DNA of 64,000 nucleotides, taken from NCBI GenBank assembly GCA_027022365.1, contig JALVYU010000031.1, positions 186,001-250,000 on the forward strand, in the 5' to 3' direction. The translations under genes and the position numbers were made by a program. The notes under the pieces are model-generated. The model was not told the DNA's origin. It saw only the letters and a program-made list of their open reading frames with translations, and made no database searches. This document shows, in pieces, positions 41,479 to 50,386 of this stretch. Position 1 is the first letter of the stretch, and each line of letters starts with the position of its first letter. This DNA comes from Desulfurococcales archaeon (GTDB taxonomy: Archaea > Thermoproteota > Thermoprotei_A > Sulfolobales > Desulfurococcaceae).

Positions 41479-44400
41479 ATCCTCTCTAGCATTATGGTCT
41501 TTACCTCGAATCCCCTCAGCCTGACGGGGTTTTCTGTCGTCCCGCGGTTCTTACCGATCAGGTCTGTTTCTCCTACGACTCTGTATTTACCAGTTATCTC
41601 AACCTCTCTTTCTATAGGGTATGGGTTGTAGATGTTAGCGTAAACTATGTTGCCTGACCCCCTTAACCCAGTGATAATAGCCGACTTCTCGGGCTCAATA
41701 GATATGATCCTCTCTCCTATTAACGGCTGTCCCCGCAATATCTTCAGGGGACTCCAGAGCTCATAAGTTATAGCTGGTACCATCGCCCTCCACGTGTCTC
41801 CCTTGTGAGGATACAAGTAGTATGTGACCCTGAACCTACCTATACCGCTATAGGGGTCAGGGATTGTCGGCGCCTTGTGTATTGTCAAGCCAATCTTGCC
41901 GCCGAGCACGCTGTAGCCGTGCTTATGCATAGATATTACCGCTAAGCCTTTCTCTCCATCATTTATATCCATCCATCTAAGTGCAGGGACCTCGTAGAGC
42001 AGAGCATATTTTCTGGGATCCTCCGGCATTGTTGGCCTAGCGACCGCACCGAACGGTATCTCGAACCACGCCTTATCAGCCCATATATCTGGTTCGAACC
42101 ATGCCTTCAAGTACCTGAGCCTGTCCCTCCAATCCAGGTCTAGATCTACCCTGACCGTGTCCACTCCGCTGAACAGGCAAACCCTCATCCTAACCTTTGA
42201 TCTGCCGGTCTTCTTCGAGAATTCGATACAGGCGGCCCCGCCTCCGCCCGCTAGTATTTGTGGCTTGCCGTTAGGCTCTAATGGCTGGCCGTTCATAAGC
42301 CCTGATGGGTCAAGCTCCCATGCATCAAAAACCGGGGGCCTGTCAAGATGTACTAGCAAGAGGTTGCTTGGCTCATTGAGATAGTTGATCCCGCTCTTGT
42401 CTCTGAGCCTGAGTATTTCGCCGGTATCAGACACTGTGAGTTCAAGCGACTCATTACCAAGCCTAATGATTTCTCCGAGATCCACGTATGTGTTTCCTGT
42501 CTCGTTTACTTCTCCGGGCTTGCTCCATGATGCTCCTATACCGGGCACTTTCTTGATCTTTACAGCGTATTCTCCCCATCCTATTGGTACGCAGTACTCG
42601 ATCTTATCCCCGCCTATACAGTGATCTCTAAGCAGTACTATTCCTGAACGGTGCCATGGAAGATCATTATAGATCGTGTATCCCTCACTACCCGATACAA
42701 CATTCCTCCTAATAATCCCGGAAGCAGTATCCAGTAACCCCTCGATCTCCCTTAAGGCATACTCATAGGTTCTAGGAACACTAGTACCCGGTAGAACATC
42801 GTGGAACGCGTGGAGTAAGAGCTTCCTCCACATCTCATCGAGAGCCCTGCCCGCTGTTAGTGCTTCGGATATCTCGGCACTTCTAACCGTCATTTCAGCT
42901 CTGGCGAAACAGTCTTTGATCCGATGATTTGTGGTAAGAGTCCCCTTATGGATCTCTAGGAGAAGATCGCCAGTGATAACCGGTAGTTTGTCTTTGGCTT
43001 TCCTATAAGCCTCGACAAGCTCCTCTTCATCGATATCCTTCACTTTATTCGTCGCGCCGAGCAATTGTTCCCTATAGATCATCATTTCCCATGAGGGGCC
43101 GCCTCCTCCATCGCTGTATCCGTAAGACATGATGATGGGGATTTCCCGGGGGGCCTTTGCTTTTCTATCATACTCTAAGATATGTGATGGTGTGAGGGCC
43201 TCTGCATAGTTTGTCGGTATAGTGTATACGGGTATCTCCGTACCATCAACGCCTCTCCATATAAATGCATGGTGGACAGGCTTGTTTATGATATTCCAAG
43301 TGTTCTTATGGATTACGAGGAGCTCTATGCCTGCTTTAACAAGTAGTTGCGGCAGACTCGACGGGTAGCCAAAACTATCGGGTAGCCAGCCGATCCTAGA
43401 AGGTCTCCCTAGACGCTCAATGAACTCCCTCTGGCCCAGCACCAACAGCCTAGCGAGAGACTCTCCATCAACCATCCACAGGTCGGGCTCTACCAGCATC
43501 CCCCCAACTGGTATCCAGCTCCCCTTCCTTACCAGCTCTTTCACCCTCTGGTACAGCTCAGGTGATTCTTGCTCAAGCCAGTCAAGGTAGAGGCTGCTCG
43601 ACTGGATAAACCTCATGTCGTTCTTCTCGGCAAACATAGCTGCAGTGCTGAATGTTCTCCTTATTTTGCGTCTCGTCTCGAGATAATCCCATAGCCATGC
43701 TGCGTCGAGGTGGCTATGGCCGGCAACGTGTATTGTGTGTTCTAATTTATCTGCAAGGATGCTGGAGAGTAGCTTGTCTAGTTCTTCATTGATCTGATTT
43801 GCCCGCTCTCTCACAGCAGGGTCTGGCTCAAAGACATGGTGTTCTCCAGCAAGGATCTCTGAGCCATAAAGGCCTGCGGCGAGGAAATGATCAAGAACGG
43901 GCTCCGGTATATCAACGCGTTTATTGAACACGTACGGCGATCCGATCCACAGGGTTATTAGGGCGGCAGCCATCTGGATATGGTTTGGGGTTTGACCTGC
44001 TTCGATGATCTTATATAGCCTGTCTATGATTGATCGTTTCTCTTGTTCGCCTAGTTTTTCCGCCAGATCCAGTATTCCCAGCGCCTTTATTCCTGCTTTA
44101 AACAAGTTATTATCTATCCTGGCTAGGTATGAATTGTAGAGGATAAGGTAGGGCTCGTGATCCCCGAAGAGCCTCGTGTTATCGAGGAGGAGCTCCACCT
44201 TGTGCTCTCCCGGCTCGACCGGATAGTACGTGTGATAATCATCTATCCCAGCATAGTCGTTTCCGTCTATCCGTAGGAGGGCATTCCCATTTGTTATGAT
44301 CTTCAAAACCCATGACTGCATGCTCTCGTTCATACTCTCGTTCATAGGAACTTCTATCCTAGTTCTGAGCGTAGCCATCGTTGCTCCTTTTATAACTACT

Positions 44401-44528
44401 GGGAGCTCGTAGTGTTTATCCTCGTATATCCAGTCCGTGACAGGTTTTATCTCGAGGATGCTTGAGGCGATTAAGTCGTAGGCGGCCCGCTTCGCCTTGA
44501 GAACAAGTATCTCTAGGGGGAGCTCCAA
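41475..44528 (-). CDS. Alpha-mannosidase, glycoside hydrolase family 38
   Basis: The 1017-residue enzyme removes alpha-linked mannose. The catalytic domain shows the zinc site HVAGHSHLDAAWLWDYLETR near residue 270 and the nucleophile Asp in IGWLPDSFGYPSSLPQLL near 380, then HKNTWN and MSYGYSDGGGGP. A mid domain and a beta-sandwich C-terminal part complete the GH38 architecture at normal length. The N-terminal 200 residues hold an extra beta-rich part as in other archaeal and bacterial GH38. It starts at TTG 44528 behind AGGTG. It is divergent from a GPH sugar symporter, so import and cleavage of mannosyl saccharides are probably coupled. No signal peptide is present. Confidence 0.93.
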   Translation of the reverse strand: MELPLEILVLKAKRAAYDLIASSILEIKPVTDWIYEDKHYELPVVIKGATMATLRTRIEVPMNESMNESMQSWVLKIITNGNALLRIDGNDYAGIDDYHTYYPVEPGEHKVELLLDNTRLFGDHEPYLILYNSYLARIDNNLFKAGIKALGILDLAEKLGEQEKRSIIDRLYKIIEAGQTPNHIQMAAALITLWIGSPYVFNKRVDIPEPVLDHFLAAGLYGSEILAGEHHVFEPDPAVRERANQINEELDKLLSSILADKLEHTIHVAGHSHLDAAWLWDYLETRRKIRRTFSTAAMFAEKNDMRFIQSSSLYLDWLEQESPELYQRVKELVRKGSWIPVGGMLVEPDLWMVDGESLARLLVLGQREFIERLGRPSRIGWLPDSFGYPSSLPQLLVKAGIELLVIHKNTWNIINKPVHHAFIWRGVDGTEIPVYTIPTNYAEALTPSHILEYDRKAKAPREIPIIMSYGYSDGGGGPSWEMMIYREQLLGATNKVKDIDEEELVEAYRKAKDKLPVITGDLLLEIHKGTLTTNHRIKDCFARAEMTVRSAEISEALTAGRALDEMWRKLLLHAFHDVLPGTSVPRTYEYALREIEGLLDTASGIIRRNVVSGSEGYTIYNDLPWHRSGIVLLRDHCIGGDKIEYCVPIGWGEYAVKIKKVPGIGASWSKPGEVNETGNTYVDLGEIIRLGNESLELTVSDTGEILRLRDKSGINYLNEPSNLLLVHLDRPPVFDAWELDPSGLMNGQPLEPNGKPQILAGGGGAACIEFSKKTGRSKVRMRVCLFSGVDTVRVDLDLDWRDRLRYLKAWFEPDIWADKAWFEIPFGAVARPTMPEDPRKYALLYEVPALRWMDINDGEKGLAVISMHKHGYSVLGGKIGLTIHKAPTIPDPYSGIGRFRVTYYLYPHKGDTWRAMVPAITYELWSPLKILRGQPLIGERIISIEPEKSAIITGLRGSGNIVYANIYNPYPIEREVEITGKYRVVGETDLIGKNRGTTENPVRLRGFEVKTIMLERI

Positions 44529-44582
44529 TTACGGAACACCTACTTACGACGGACTATTACGTGATCCTGGGTTGTACTCCTT

Positions 44583-44592
44583 ATATTTTAAC
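44583..44592 (-). promoter_or_regulatory. TATA promoter of the GH38 gene
   Basis: On the minus strand TTAAAATATAAG is a good TATA box, about 55 bases before TTG 44528, leaving space for a leader with AGGTG. Confidence 0.35.
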
Positions 44593-44647
44593 ATAGGGAC
44601 TCCTTTATCCGTAAATAGTTTTATCCCGACAATTTACTAGATTTAAT

Positions 44648-44657
44648 CTATAATACA
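44648..44657 (+). promoter_or_regulatory. TATA promoter of the sugar symporter gene
   Basis: TCTATAATAC at 44648-44657 lies about 26-34 bases before TTG 44683, the normal distance for a nearly leaderless transcript. Confidence 0.35.
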
Positions 44658-44682
44658 TTATCTGCACCGTGGTAGCTCGGCC

Positions 44683-45966
44683 TTGAAGCTCTCGAGGGCC
44701 AAGGCGATCTATTACGGTCTAGGAAATCTTATGGGTGTTGGCTCAGGACTTATAGTGCAGTGGCTAATGTACTATTATTCACCTCCTAAGAACGCTGGCC
44801 TTACTCCTCTGGCCCCAATAGTTGTCATGGGTATAGTCTTCCTGTTCGGCCGAGCAATAGACGCAGTATCTGATCCATTGATCGGATGGTGGAGCGATCG
44901 GACATACACGAGATGGGGTAGGAGGAAACCATTCATTGTCGCAGGCTGTATTCTGATGGCTTTGAGCCAGACACTGATATGGCTATCACCAGTCCATACT
45001 GTATCGTTGATAAATGCTGTTTATGCCGCTATTATGCTCGGAATATTCTGGTTCGGGTACACGGCCGCGATAGCGCCTTACCTAGCGCTTCTACCGGAAA
45101 TCGCGGAGGATGATGCTGAGAGGATCAGGCTGACGACTTATCAAGCCTTGTTTCTCCAGGTAAGCGTGGTGATTACCGGGCTCATTGTCCCGTTGTTCCT
45201 GCTCCGATACTTGGGGTTCTTCCTGACGTCCGTCGTGCTGACAGCTATTATGTTTTTCGCGATGACGCCTCTTGTACTGACGATCAAGGAGAGGATTACG
45301 CCCGACAAGGTGGCGAAGAAGCTCGGGTTCTTAGAGGCGATTAAGCTCACACTGAAAAACAGGGTTTTCGTAACGTATCTGATCATGATATTTTTCCTGC
45401 AGCTAGCAATTAACATGATGAACCTCGTCCTCCCGTATGGTGTGACTGTGCTGGGAGGGCTGCAGAAGTACTATGTCGGCTACTTCTACATCCCGTTGCT
45501 CATTGTGTCGCTCATCACTCTACCAATATATAGGTCGATATCGGTTAAGTGGGGGAAGAAGAAAGTATTCATGATGAGCATGATCGGTCTATCAGTGGCA
45601 TCTATTGTTGCCTCCTTCATAGGCATAATTCCGGTTAATCCGCTCATAATGATAATAGTCATCGGGGGATTCGTGGGTGTTTTTATTATCCCGCAGTTCA
45701 TGATGCCCAATGCATTCATAGCGGAGATATCCGATCTGGATGAATCGATAACCGGGTATAGGAGGGAAGCAATATATTTCGGCGTACAGGGCCTCATATG
45801 GAAGAGCGCTGCGGGCGTTGCCGCCCTCCTCTCCGGATTTGTTATGAGTAAATACGGCTATAATCCCGGCCATGACCTAGGCGTTAGGCTGGTCTACATA
45901 ATATCGTCTGTATTGCTCGTAGTTGCCGCCGCCATTCTGACTAGGTATAGGGTGGATAAGCACTAG
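44683..45966 (+). CDS. GPH-family sugar:cation symporter
   Basis: The 427-residue protein has twelve predicted membrane helices and the glycoside-pentoside-hexuronide signatures RAIDAVSDPLIGWWSDRT and RWGRRKPFI between helices 2 and 4. The family imports mono- and disaccharides with protons or sodium. It starts at TTG 44683. The gene is back to back with the GH38 mannosidase across 154 bases. It converges with the MBL-fold gene (4-base overlap). Confidence 0.9.
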   Translation: MKLSRAKAIYYGLGNLMGVGSGLIVQWLMYYYSPPKNAGLTPLAPIVVMGIVFLFGRAIDAVSDPLIGWWSDRTYTRWGRRKPFIVAGCILMALSQTLIWLSPVHTVSLINAVYAAIMLGIFWFGYTAAIAPYLALLPEIAEDDAERIRLTTYQALFLQVSVVITGLIVPLFLLRYLGFFLTSVVLTAIMFFAMTPLVLTIKERITPDKVAKKLGFLEAIKLTLKNRVFVTYLIMIFFLQLAINMMNLVLPYGVTVLGGLQKYYVGYFYIPLLIVSLITLPIYRSISVKWGKKKVFMMSMIGLSVASIVASFIGIIPVNPLIMIIVIGGFVGVFIIPQFMMPNAFIAEISDLDESITGYRREAIYFGVQGLIWKSAAGVAALLSGFVMSKYGYNPGHDLGVRLVYIISSVLLVVAAAILTRYRVDKH

Positions 45967-46886
45967 ATCCTAATGATGCTACCGGTGTGGGCCTCCAAAT
46001 AGTGTTCGGGATAAAGCTTATCTAGAACCTCCTTGATCGTAGCACCACTACAATGTATGGGTGCGATCTTTCCTACGCCTAGATCAACGAGTTTCTCAGC
46101 AATCCTCACACACTCGGAATAACTATATCCTAGCAGGTGGAAGCCGCCTATCACGAGGCGAGGCGGTTCGCCTGTGAAATTTATTTCTTCCTGGACTATC
46201 CTAACTATTCCGGGATGACTACAGCCCACCAGCAGGATCGGCCCCTTATCGCTTATTATGAGCAGTGATTCCTCCCAGGGCGGTCCATATAGTTCTCCCA
46301 GTACGTAGACGCCCTTCATTATCCTTGTTGTATTGTATACCGGGACAGATCTACCACCATACCTTCTTATCTCAGGGGCTAGATAACCTGAATCTTTGCC
46401 CGGAACGTAAACTGGTATACCGGGGTGTACCTTAAGGATGTACGGTAGACCGCCGGTATGGTCACCGTGCAGATGACTGATAACAACAGCCACGATCTGC
46501 TTGGGATTTATTCCTAGCTCCATAAGATTATGCTTCAGTATTGAAGGACTAGGCCCTGTATCAAATAATACATAGCCGCTACTCGTTTCAACAAGTATGG
46601 ATAAACCCCAGGCTGACTCGAGCAGACCATTTGGATCGGGATCATTATCCACAACTACTATCAAGGTTACATTGCCTCCACTAGTAAGCGTGGTAGTGGT
46701 CGGCTTAAATTTCCAAATAATTATTGAAGTACTTGTCTCTTGAATAGTGTTCGTTCCACTGGAGCCGCTGTATGTTGTCGTCTTGGAAATATTGGTTCGA
46801 ACCATAGAAACTTCTTCCATGATATAAGTAGCCACGCTGAGAAGAATGATCAGCAGGAATAGGGCTACGAGATATGATCTCCTCAT
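45963..46886 (-). CDS. Membrane-anchored MBL-fold hydrolase (COG1237 type)
   Basis: The 307-residue protein has an N-terminal hydrophobic helix (YLVALFLLIILLSVATYI), a Thr/Ser-rich linker of about 30 residues, and a metallo-beta-lactamase domain with VISHLHGDHTGGL near residue 138 and the downstream GCSHPGI and IGGFHLLGYS blocks of the COG1237 family (related to the 7,8-dihydropterin-6-methyl-4-(beta-D-ribofuranosyl)-aminobenzene 5'-phosphate synthase-type hydrolases). The linker after the helix suggests an exported, anchored domain, unlike cytoplasmic relatives. It is divergent from the 46983 operon and shares its promoter region. Confidence 0.83.
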   Translation of the reverse strand: MRRSYLVALFLLIILLSVATYIMEEVSMVRTNISKTTTYSGSSGTNTIQETSTSIIIWKFKPTTTTLTSGGNVTLIVVVDNDPDPNGLLESAWGLSILVETSSGYVLFDTGPSPSILKHNLMELGINPKQIVAVVISHLHGDHTGGLPYILKVHPGIPVYVPGKDSGYLAPEIRRYGGRSVPVYNTTRIMKGVYVLGELYGPPWEESLLIISDKGPILLVGCSHPGIVRIVQEEINFTGEPPRLVIGGFHLLGYSYSECVRIAEKLVDLGVGKIAPIHCSGATIKEVLDKLYPEHYLEAHTGSIIRI

Positions 46887-46913
46887 GTCTTCTCATAATA
46901 ATGCTATGTTTTT

Positions 46914-46944
46914 TCCTAACAAAAATTTTTATAGTTTGTTAGGA
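46914..46944. promoter_or_regulatory. Palindromic operator around the TATA box of the 46983 operon
   Basis: TCCTAACAAA (46914-46923) and TTTGTTAGGA (46935-46944) are perfect 10-base inverted arms. The 11-base centre holds the TATA box TTTTTATA (46926-46933), and the start codon is 50 bases further on. A bound dimer would block TBP. The half site CCTAAC recurs at 46962-46967. The operon ends in a winged-helix regulator, the obvious candidate for binding here. Confidence 0.65.
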
Positions 46945-46961
46945 GATACAATAATGTAAAA

Positions 46962-46972
46962 CCTAACTTAGG
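46962..46972. promoter_or_regulatory. Second CCTAAC half-site pair at the translation start
   Basis: CCTAACTTAGG is a second palindrome made of the same half site as the main operator. Its right half runs into GGTGAT (46971-46976), the ribosome binding site for GTG 46983. It may be a secondary operator downstream of the transcription start. Confidence 0.45.
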
Positions 46973-46982
46973 TGATTAAAGA

Positions 46983-47567
46983 GTGTTAGACTATATAGGC
47001 ATGATGGTAGTATCGCCGAGGAAGAGCATACAGATACTAGTGGCCGAGAAAAGATCAATACTTCTGGGACTGGCAATAGTTATCTTGGCATCACTTGTCG
47101 GCGGCTTAAACCTAGCATACATAGTATCTATTAAGGGTCTTGGATTCGTTGGCTTAAAACTACCTTTCCTGGTAAGTCTATCATCTGTTGGCATAGTGGG
47201 TGGATACATAATACTCAATATCGTCCTCTGGCTAGTTCTCGGAGTCCTCATATATGCGTTTGATAAAATACTTGGGGGAAAAGCATCTCTGGAAACAGTA
47301 TTGCTAGCCTATAGCTACCAATGGCTACCAGTACTCATCACAGGGTTGTTCTCCCCGATATTCTATTACCTAGATACTCTCACGAGTATAGTGGTATACG
47401 TATTACTGCTACTAATAGCACTTGTCTGGGGATATGTATATACTCTTATCACAAATGCTGAAGTAAACAAGTTCTCACTCGGACAATCATTCGCCTCAGT
47501 GCTAATAGCCTACATTATTATCGTGATTACGGCGTTGCCGGTGTCTATGGTAGGAGGTGTGCATTAA
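46983..47567 (+). CDS. Yip1-domain-like membrane protein
   Basis: The 194-residue protein has an N-terminal cytoplasmic segment with SPRKSIQILVAEKRS and five hydrophobic helices, the layout of Yip1-family proteins (KSIQ... entry, then LGVLIYAFDKILGGKASLETVL between helices). GTG 46983 follows GGTGAT at a 6-base spacing. It is the first gene of a three-gene operon (Yip1, NG-repeat protein, winged helix) behind a palindromic operator. The function of archaeal Yip1 proteins is unknown, and a role in envelope homeostasis is inferred from the neighbours. Confidence 0.75.
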   Translation: MLDYIGMMVVSPRKSIQILVAEKRSILLGLAIVILASLVGGLNLAYIVSIKGLGFVGLKLPFLVSLSSVGIVGGYIILNIVLWLVLGVLIYAFDKILGGKASLETVLLAYSYQWLPVLITGLFSPIFYYLDTLTSIVVYVLLLLIALVWGYVYTLITNAEVNKFSLGQSFASVLIAYIIIVITALPVSMVGGVH

Positions 47568-48415
47568 TGGCGGATGATGTGATCCTTAGGGTTATAGGCG
47601 CACTTGTCATAGCAGGCCTAATAATAGGCATAACAACTCCAATCTACCTTATTGCAAACAATATGTCCGGCAATAACACCTCTCTAGTTGATCTGACTGG
47701 TATGCTGACCAGACTAAACGGCCTGGCCCATCATATAAGCTATAATTTTATCGAGGAGAAAGAGATCGGTGTCAACGGTGCCCATGCATTAAGACTCGAC
47801 ATAAACTTGCTGGACGGATACATAGAAGTCGGCAGGGGTTCTGTGAACACCATAGTTATTGAAGTATATTCCACATCGTATACAGCGGATGGATATGAAG
47901 CATCATTTAATGTTCAAAGCGGAGACTTGCATATAATGGTTAAAAGCCCCACAATCAAACTAGTCGTACAGATACCGAGCGAAATGATTGTTAAAGGAGT
48001 AAACCTTGACATGAGCAACGGAATAGCCAAGATAAACATGGCGGAGATAAAAGGCCCGATATCATTTGTCATTGATAACGGAATACTTGAGTCCGAGCTC
48101 AAGAATATCGTTTCAAATAATACCTTGATAAAAATGAGTAATGGCGTCGTAAAACTCTCTCTACAATACAGCCACATTGATCTGTCGGAGATAAAGATCC
48201 AGATCAACGACGGGATATTTAAGGCCAGTATCAGAGTGCCCAATAACACCATGCTAAAAGTAACTCCTAATATACTAAATGGCGTCGTCCACGTAAGCCT
48301 CAATGGTAAAAACATAACAATCTACGAGGACCCAGGATACAATGTTAGTTCTTCAAGACTAGATTGCGGAATAACGGTGCTGAACGGTTATGCGAAAATA
48401 GACTTCGAGAGATGA
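47567..48415 (+). CDS. Membrane-anchored DUF4097-like beta-solenoid protein
   Basis: The 282-residue protein has one N-terminal membrane helix (VIGALVIAGLIIGITTPIYL) and an outside part with repeated beta rungs, each closing on an Asn-Gly-type turn: LLDGYIEV, MSNGIAKI, IDNGILES, MSNGVVKL, INDGIFKA, LNGVVHV and LNGYAKI, spaced roughly 20 residues. The pattern is that of DUF4097/putative-adhesin solenoids. ATG 47567 overlaps the TAA of the Yip1 gene (TAATG). The helix-turn-helix gene follows after 7 bases. Such solenoids often occur with envelope-stress genes in bacteria. Confidence 0.72.
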   Translation: MADDVILRVIGALVIAGLIIGITTPIYLIANNMSGNNTSLVDLTGMLTRLNGLAHHISYNFIEEKEIGVNGAHALRLDINLLDGYIEVGRGSVNTIVIEVYSTSYTADGYEASFNVQSGDLHIMVKSPTIKLVVQIPSEMIVKGVNLDMSNGIAKINMAEIKGPISFVIDNGILESELKNIVSNNTLIKMSNGVVKLSLQYSHIDLSEIKIQINDGIFKASIRVPNNTMLKVTPNILNGVVHVSLNGKNITIYEDPGYNVSSSRLDCGITVLNGYAKIDFER

Positions 48416-48422
48416 GGCTATA

Positions 48423-49088
48423 ATGGATTCAATAAAGATAGCGAGAGATAGGCCTCTAGCTGGATACAGGTTAATACAAGCACTGAACAGCGGGCCAAAA
48501 ATATCTATTTTAAGAGCCCTCATAAACTATCCGGAAGGATTAACCGCAAAAGAGATCGCTAGGCTTCTCGGAGTAAAATTACCAACAGCAATGGAGCACC
48601 TATCGGATCTTATAAAGACAGGGATCGTTAGGGTGAAGTACGAGGGGAGACATAAGAAGTATGTTCTTCTAGCCAAGAACATTGTGGTCGAGGTAAACCT
48701 GCCATTATATGTAAGTCTCCTGGAAAAAAAGGAAGAAGCTGAGCTATATGAGCTAGAGGTTATGGCAATAGAATACCTAAAGACAAAGATAAGCAGCGGC
48801 GGCCTTCCCATGAATATAACTGTGAAGGATGTTGCTAGAACGATAGGGGTTGACACAGCAACAGCTATAAGTATCGTTGATTTTATCAACACATACCCTG
48901 ATCGCTTCATCCATGCAGTCGAGCAGATCATACTTGAAGAACTACATAGAAGCAAGGGTCCGAAGAAGATAGCGGATATATCGAGAAGCACTAAGATCCA
49001 TAAGTATTGGGTTATACTAGCTGTTCAAAATCTTGTCTCCAAATCCCTTGCCAAGCTAGAAGGAGATCAAGTAATTCTGATTAGTTGA
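48423..49088 (+). CDS. Winged-helix transcriptional regulator (ArsR-like)
   Basis: The 221-residue protein has an N-terminal winged helix (SILRALINYPEGLTAKEIAR, LLGVKLPTAMEHLSDLIKTG, wing VKYEGRHKKYVL) and a C-terminal half with a second helix-turn-helix-like segment (IADISRSTKIHKYWVILAV). No ligand domain or metal Cys motif is seen. It is the third gene of the operon and probably binds the palindrome at 46914-46944. It is convergent with the small membrane protein at 49096. Confidence 0.85.
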   Translation: MDSIKIARDRPLAGYRLIQALNSGPKISILRALINYPEGLTAKEIARLLGVKLPTAMEHLSDLIKTGIVRVKYEGRHKKYVLLAKNIVVEVNLPLYVSLLEKKEEAELYELEVMAIEYLKTKISSGGLPMNITVKDVARTIGVDTATAISIVDFINTYPDRFIHAVEQIILEELHRSKGPKKIADISRSTKIHKYWVILAVQNLVSKSLAKLEGDQVILIS

Positions 49089-49095
49089 CCTGATC

Positions 49096-49464
49096 TTAGG
49101 ATAGCGATGCATAGAGGAAGCCTATGCCTATGAGTATCAAGATGAACGCTCCTAAATGTTGCCAGAATGTTCCAGGCATGTTTACTATCCCGAGCATGTC
49201 GAGGCCCCAGAGTATAAAGCCTATACCGATAACGCCTATGAAAAGCCTAGTGGAACTAATTATTCTTCTTGAACCTGGATGTATTTTTCTCGAATAAGAA
49301 GTGCTAGGAGCAAGTGCTATGAGTAATAGACCAGTGCCTATACCCATGACAGTGCCTACATCAATACGACCGAATAACGTACCTATACCCATTCCCAAGA
49401 ATACACAAGCTAGGAAGAACAATACTTTATTCATTGTCATAAACACCCTTACATTCTCGTCCAT
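49096..49464 (-). CDS. Four-TM membrane protein, LiaF-TM/DUF5668-like
   Basis: The 122-residue protein has four short hydrophobic helices in two pairs (FFLACVFLGMGIGTLFG, GTVMGIGTGLLLIALAP, then TRLFIGVIGIGFILWGLDML and HLGAFILILIGIGFLYASL), similar in length and glycine pattern to the LiaF/LiaI transmembrane domain (DUF5668). No enzyme motif is present. It lies 7 bases from the regulator gene in convergent orientation. In bacteria this domain travels with DUF4097 solenoids. Confidence 0.55.
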   Translation of the reverse strand: MDENVRVFMTMNKVLFFLACVFLGMGIGTLFGRIDVGTVMGIGTGLLLIALAPSTSYSRKIHPGSRRIISSTRLFIGVIGIGFILWGLDMLGIVNMPGTFWQHLGAFILILIGIGFLYASLS

Positions 49465-49538
49465 AGATGAATAATTATTTAATATGGTTTTATTATCTAT
49501 TGAACGTTGTATGGAATATTATTTATATGATAATGTAG

Positions 49539-50090
49539 TTATTTATTTCCATTACACTCCGGTATTTGCCCGGGTTCAACTATTTTTCCTAGAAGATAGC
49601 ACTTATGCGTTATTCTTTCAAAGAATAAGCATTTGTTACAATTTATCCAGATGTTCTTTTCACCAGGATATACCAGTTGAATTTTCTTGAGGCACTTGGA
49701 AAGTATATCATCGATTAATGACTCAATAAATGAGACAAATTTCTTTTTGCCCACTAATCCTTTGAATAACCCCGTCTCTGCCTCCCCTGTTACATGTATC
49801 TCGGTAGCCCCATCATCTTTTTCTCTAAACCAGATCACAAGGTGGAAGTAGTCGCCATCATATGGCTCCATGGTGAAAGAGGTTTCCGTAGTCTTCACTC
49901 TTATTTTAGAGGAGAGTTTATTCCAGTAGAGTTTCAAGCTATACTTGTCTTCCTCTATGAAGGACAAGTTCTCTATGTACTTCTCGGAGCCGATCCAGTT
50001 GTTCAAATCGCTTATACATCTCAGCAACAATCGCTTGTCAACAAGTAGTTCCCTATAAAATGTATGCGTCAGCCTCAAATTTATCTCCAA
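49539..50090 (-). CDS. SRPBCC-like protein with C-terminal cysteine cluster
   Basis: The 183-residue protein has a strand-helix pattern consistent with a SRPBCC/START-type ligand-binding domain (residues 1-145, with GEAETGLFKGLVGKKKFVSF leading to the long C-terminal helix). A tail follows with WINCNKCLFFERITHKCYLL and a final Cys in IPECNGNK, probably a metal site. The family is not identified with confidence. It is divergent from the chromatin protein gene at 50160. Confidence 0.55.
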   Translation of the reverse strand: MEINLRLTHTFYRELLVDKRLLLRCISDLNNWIGSEKYIENLSFIEEDKYSLKLYWNKLSSKIRVKTTETSFTMEPYDGDYFHLVIWFREKDDGATEIHVTGEAETGLFKGLVGKKKFVSFIESLIDDILSKCLKKIQLVYPGEKNIWINCNKCLFFERITHKCYLLGKIVEPGQIPECNGNK

Positions 50091-50116
50091 TACAACGGTG
50101 TTACCTCGATAGGTAT

Positions 50117-50125
50117 GTTTAAATC
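50117..50125 (+). promoter_or_regulatory. TATA promoter of the chromatin protein gene
   Basis: GTTTAAATC at 50117-50125 is about 34 bases before the ATG at 50160, close to the leaderless distance. No convincing ribosome binding site is seen. Confidence 0.35.
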
Positions 50126-50159
50126 TTTCTTCGGATCAAGATTATAGATAGTGATAGCC

Positions 50160-50354
50160 ATGCCCGAAAAGCTGAAGTTCTTCGACATAAAGGCGAAGAA
50201 GCCGTTCTATACCGACAAGTATGAGGTAAAGATCGTCGAGAAGAAGAAAGGTGGTAAAGTCAAAATAGCCTTCGCTATCAGCCCCTATACGGGCATCAGG
50301 GTTGCAAGGATTATCGGCCCCGTTAAGGAAGAGGGGAAGAAAAAGAAGAAGTAA
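50160..50354 (+). CDS. Crenarchaeal chromatin protein, CC1-like
   Basis: The 64-residue, very basic protein (KLKFFDIKAKKPFYTDKYEV, SPYTGIRVARIIGP, KKKKK end) has the pattern I associate with the small CC1-type DNA-binding proteins of crenarchaea, which are monomeric beta-barrel proteins without relation to Cren7 or Alba. GTG 50151 would add three residues, and ATG 50160 fits a leaderless transcript better. It should coat DNA without sequence preference. T6C4 at 50387-50396 terminates it. Confidence 0.65.
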   Translation: MPEKLKFFDIKAKKPFYTDKYEVKIVEKKKGGKVKIAFAISPYTGIRVARIIGPVKEEGKKKKK

Positions 50355-50386
50355 GGGAGCCGGGTCTTACTTAAGAGATAACACTG

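Noticed and set aside
42091..42100. GGTTCGAACC, like a tRNA T-loop
   Set aside because: It lies inside the well-supported GH38 coding frame, and no acceptor or anticodon arms can be built around it.
46794..46803. A second GGTTCGAACC
   Set aside because: It is in the coding part of the MBL-fold gene with no tRNA context.
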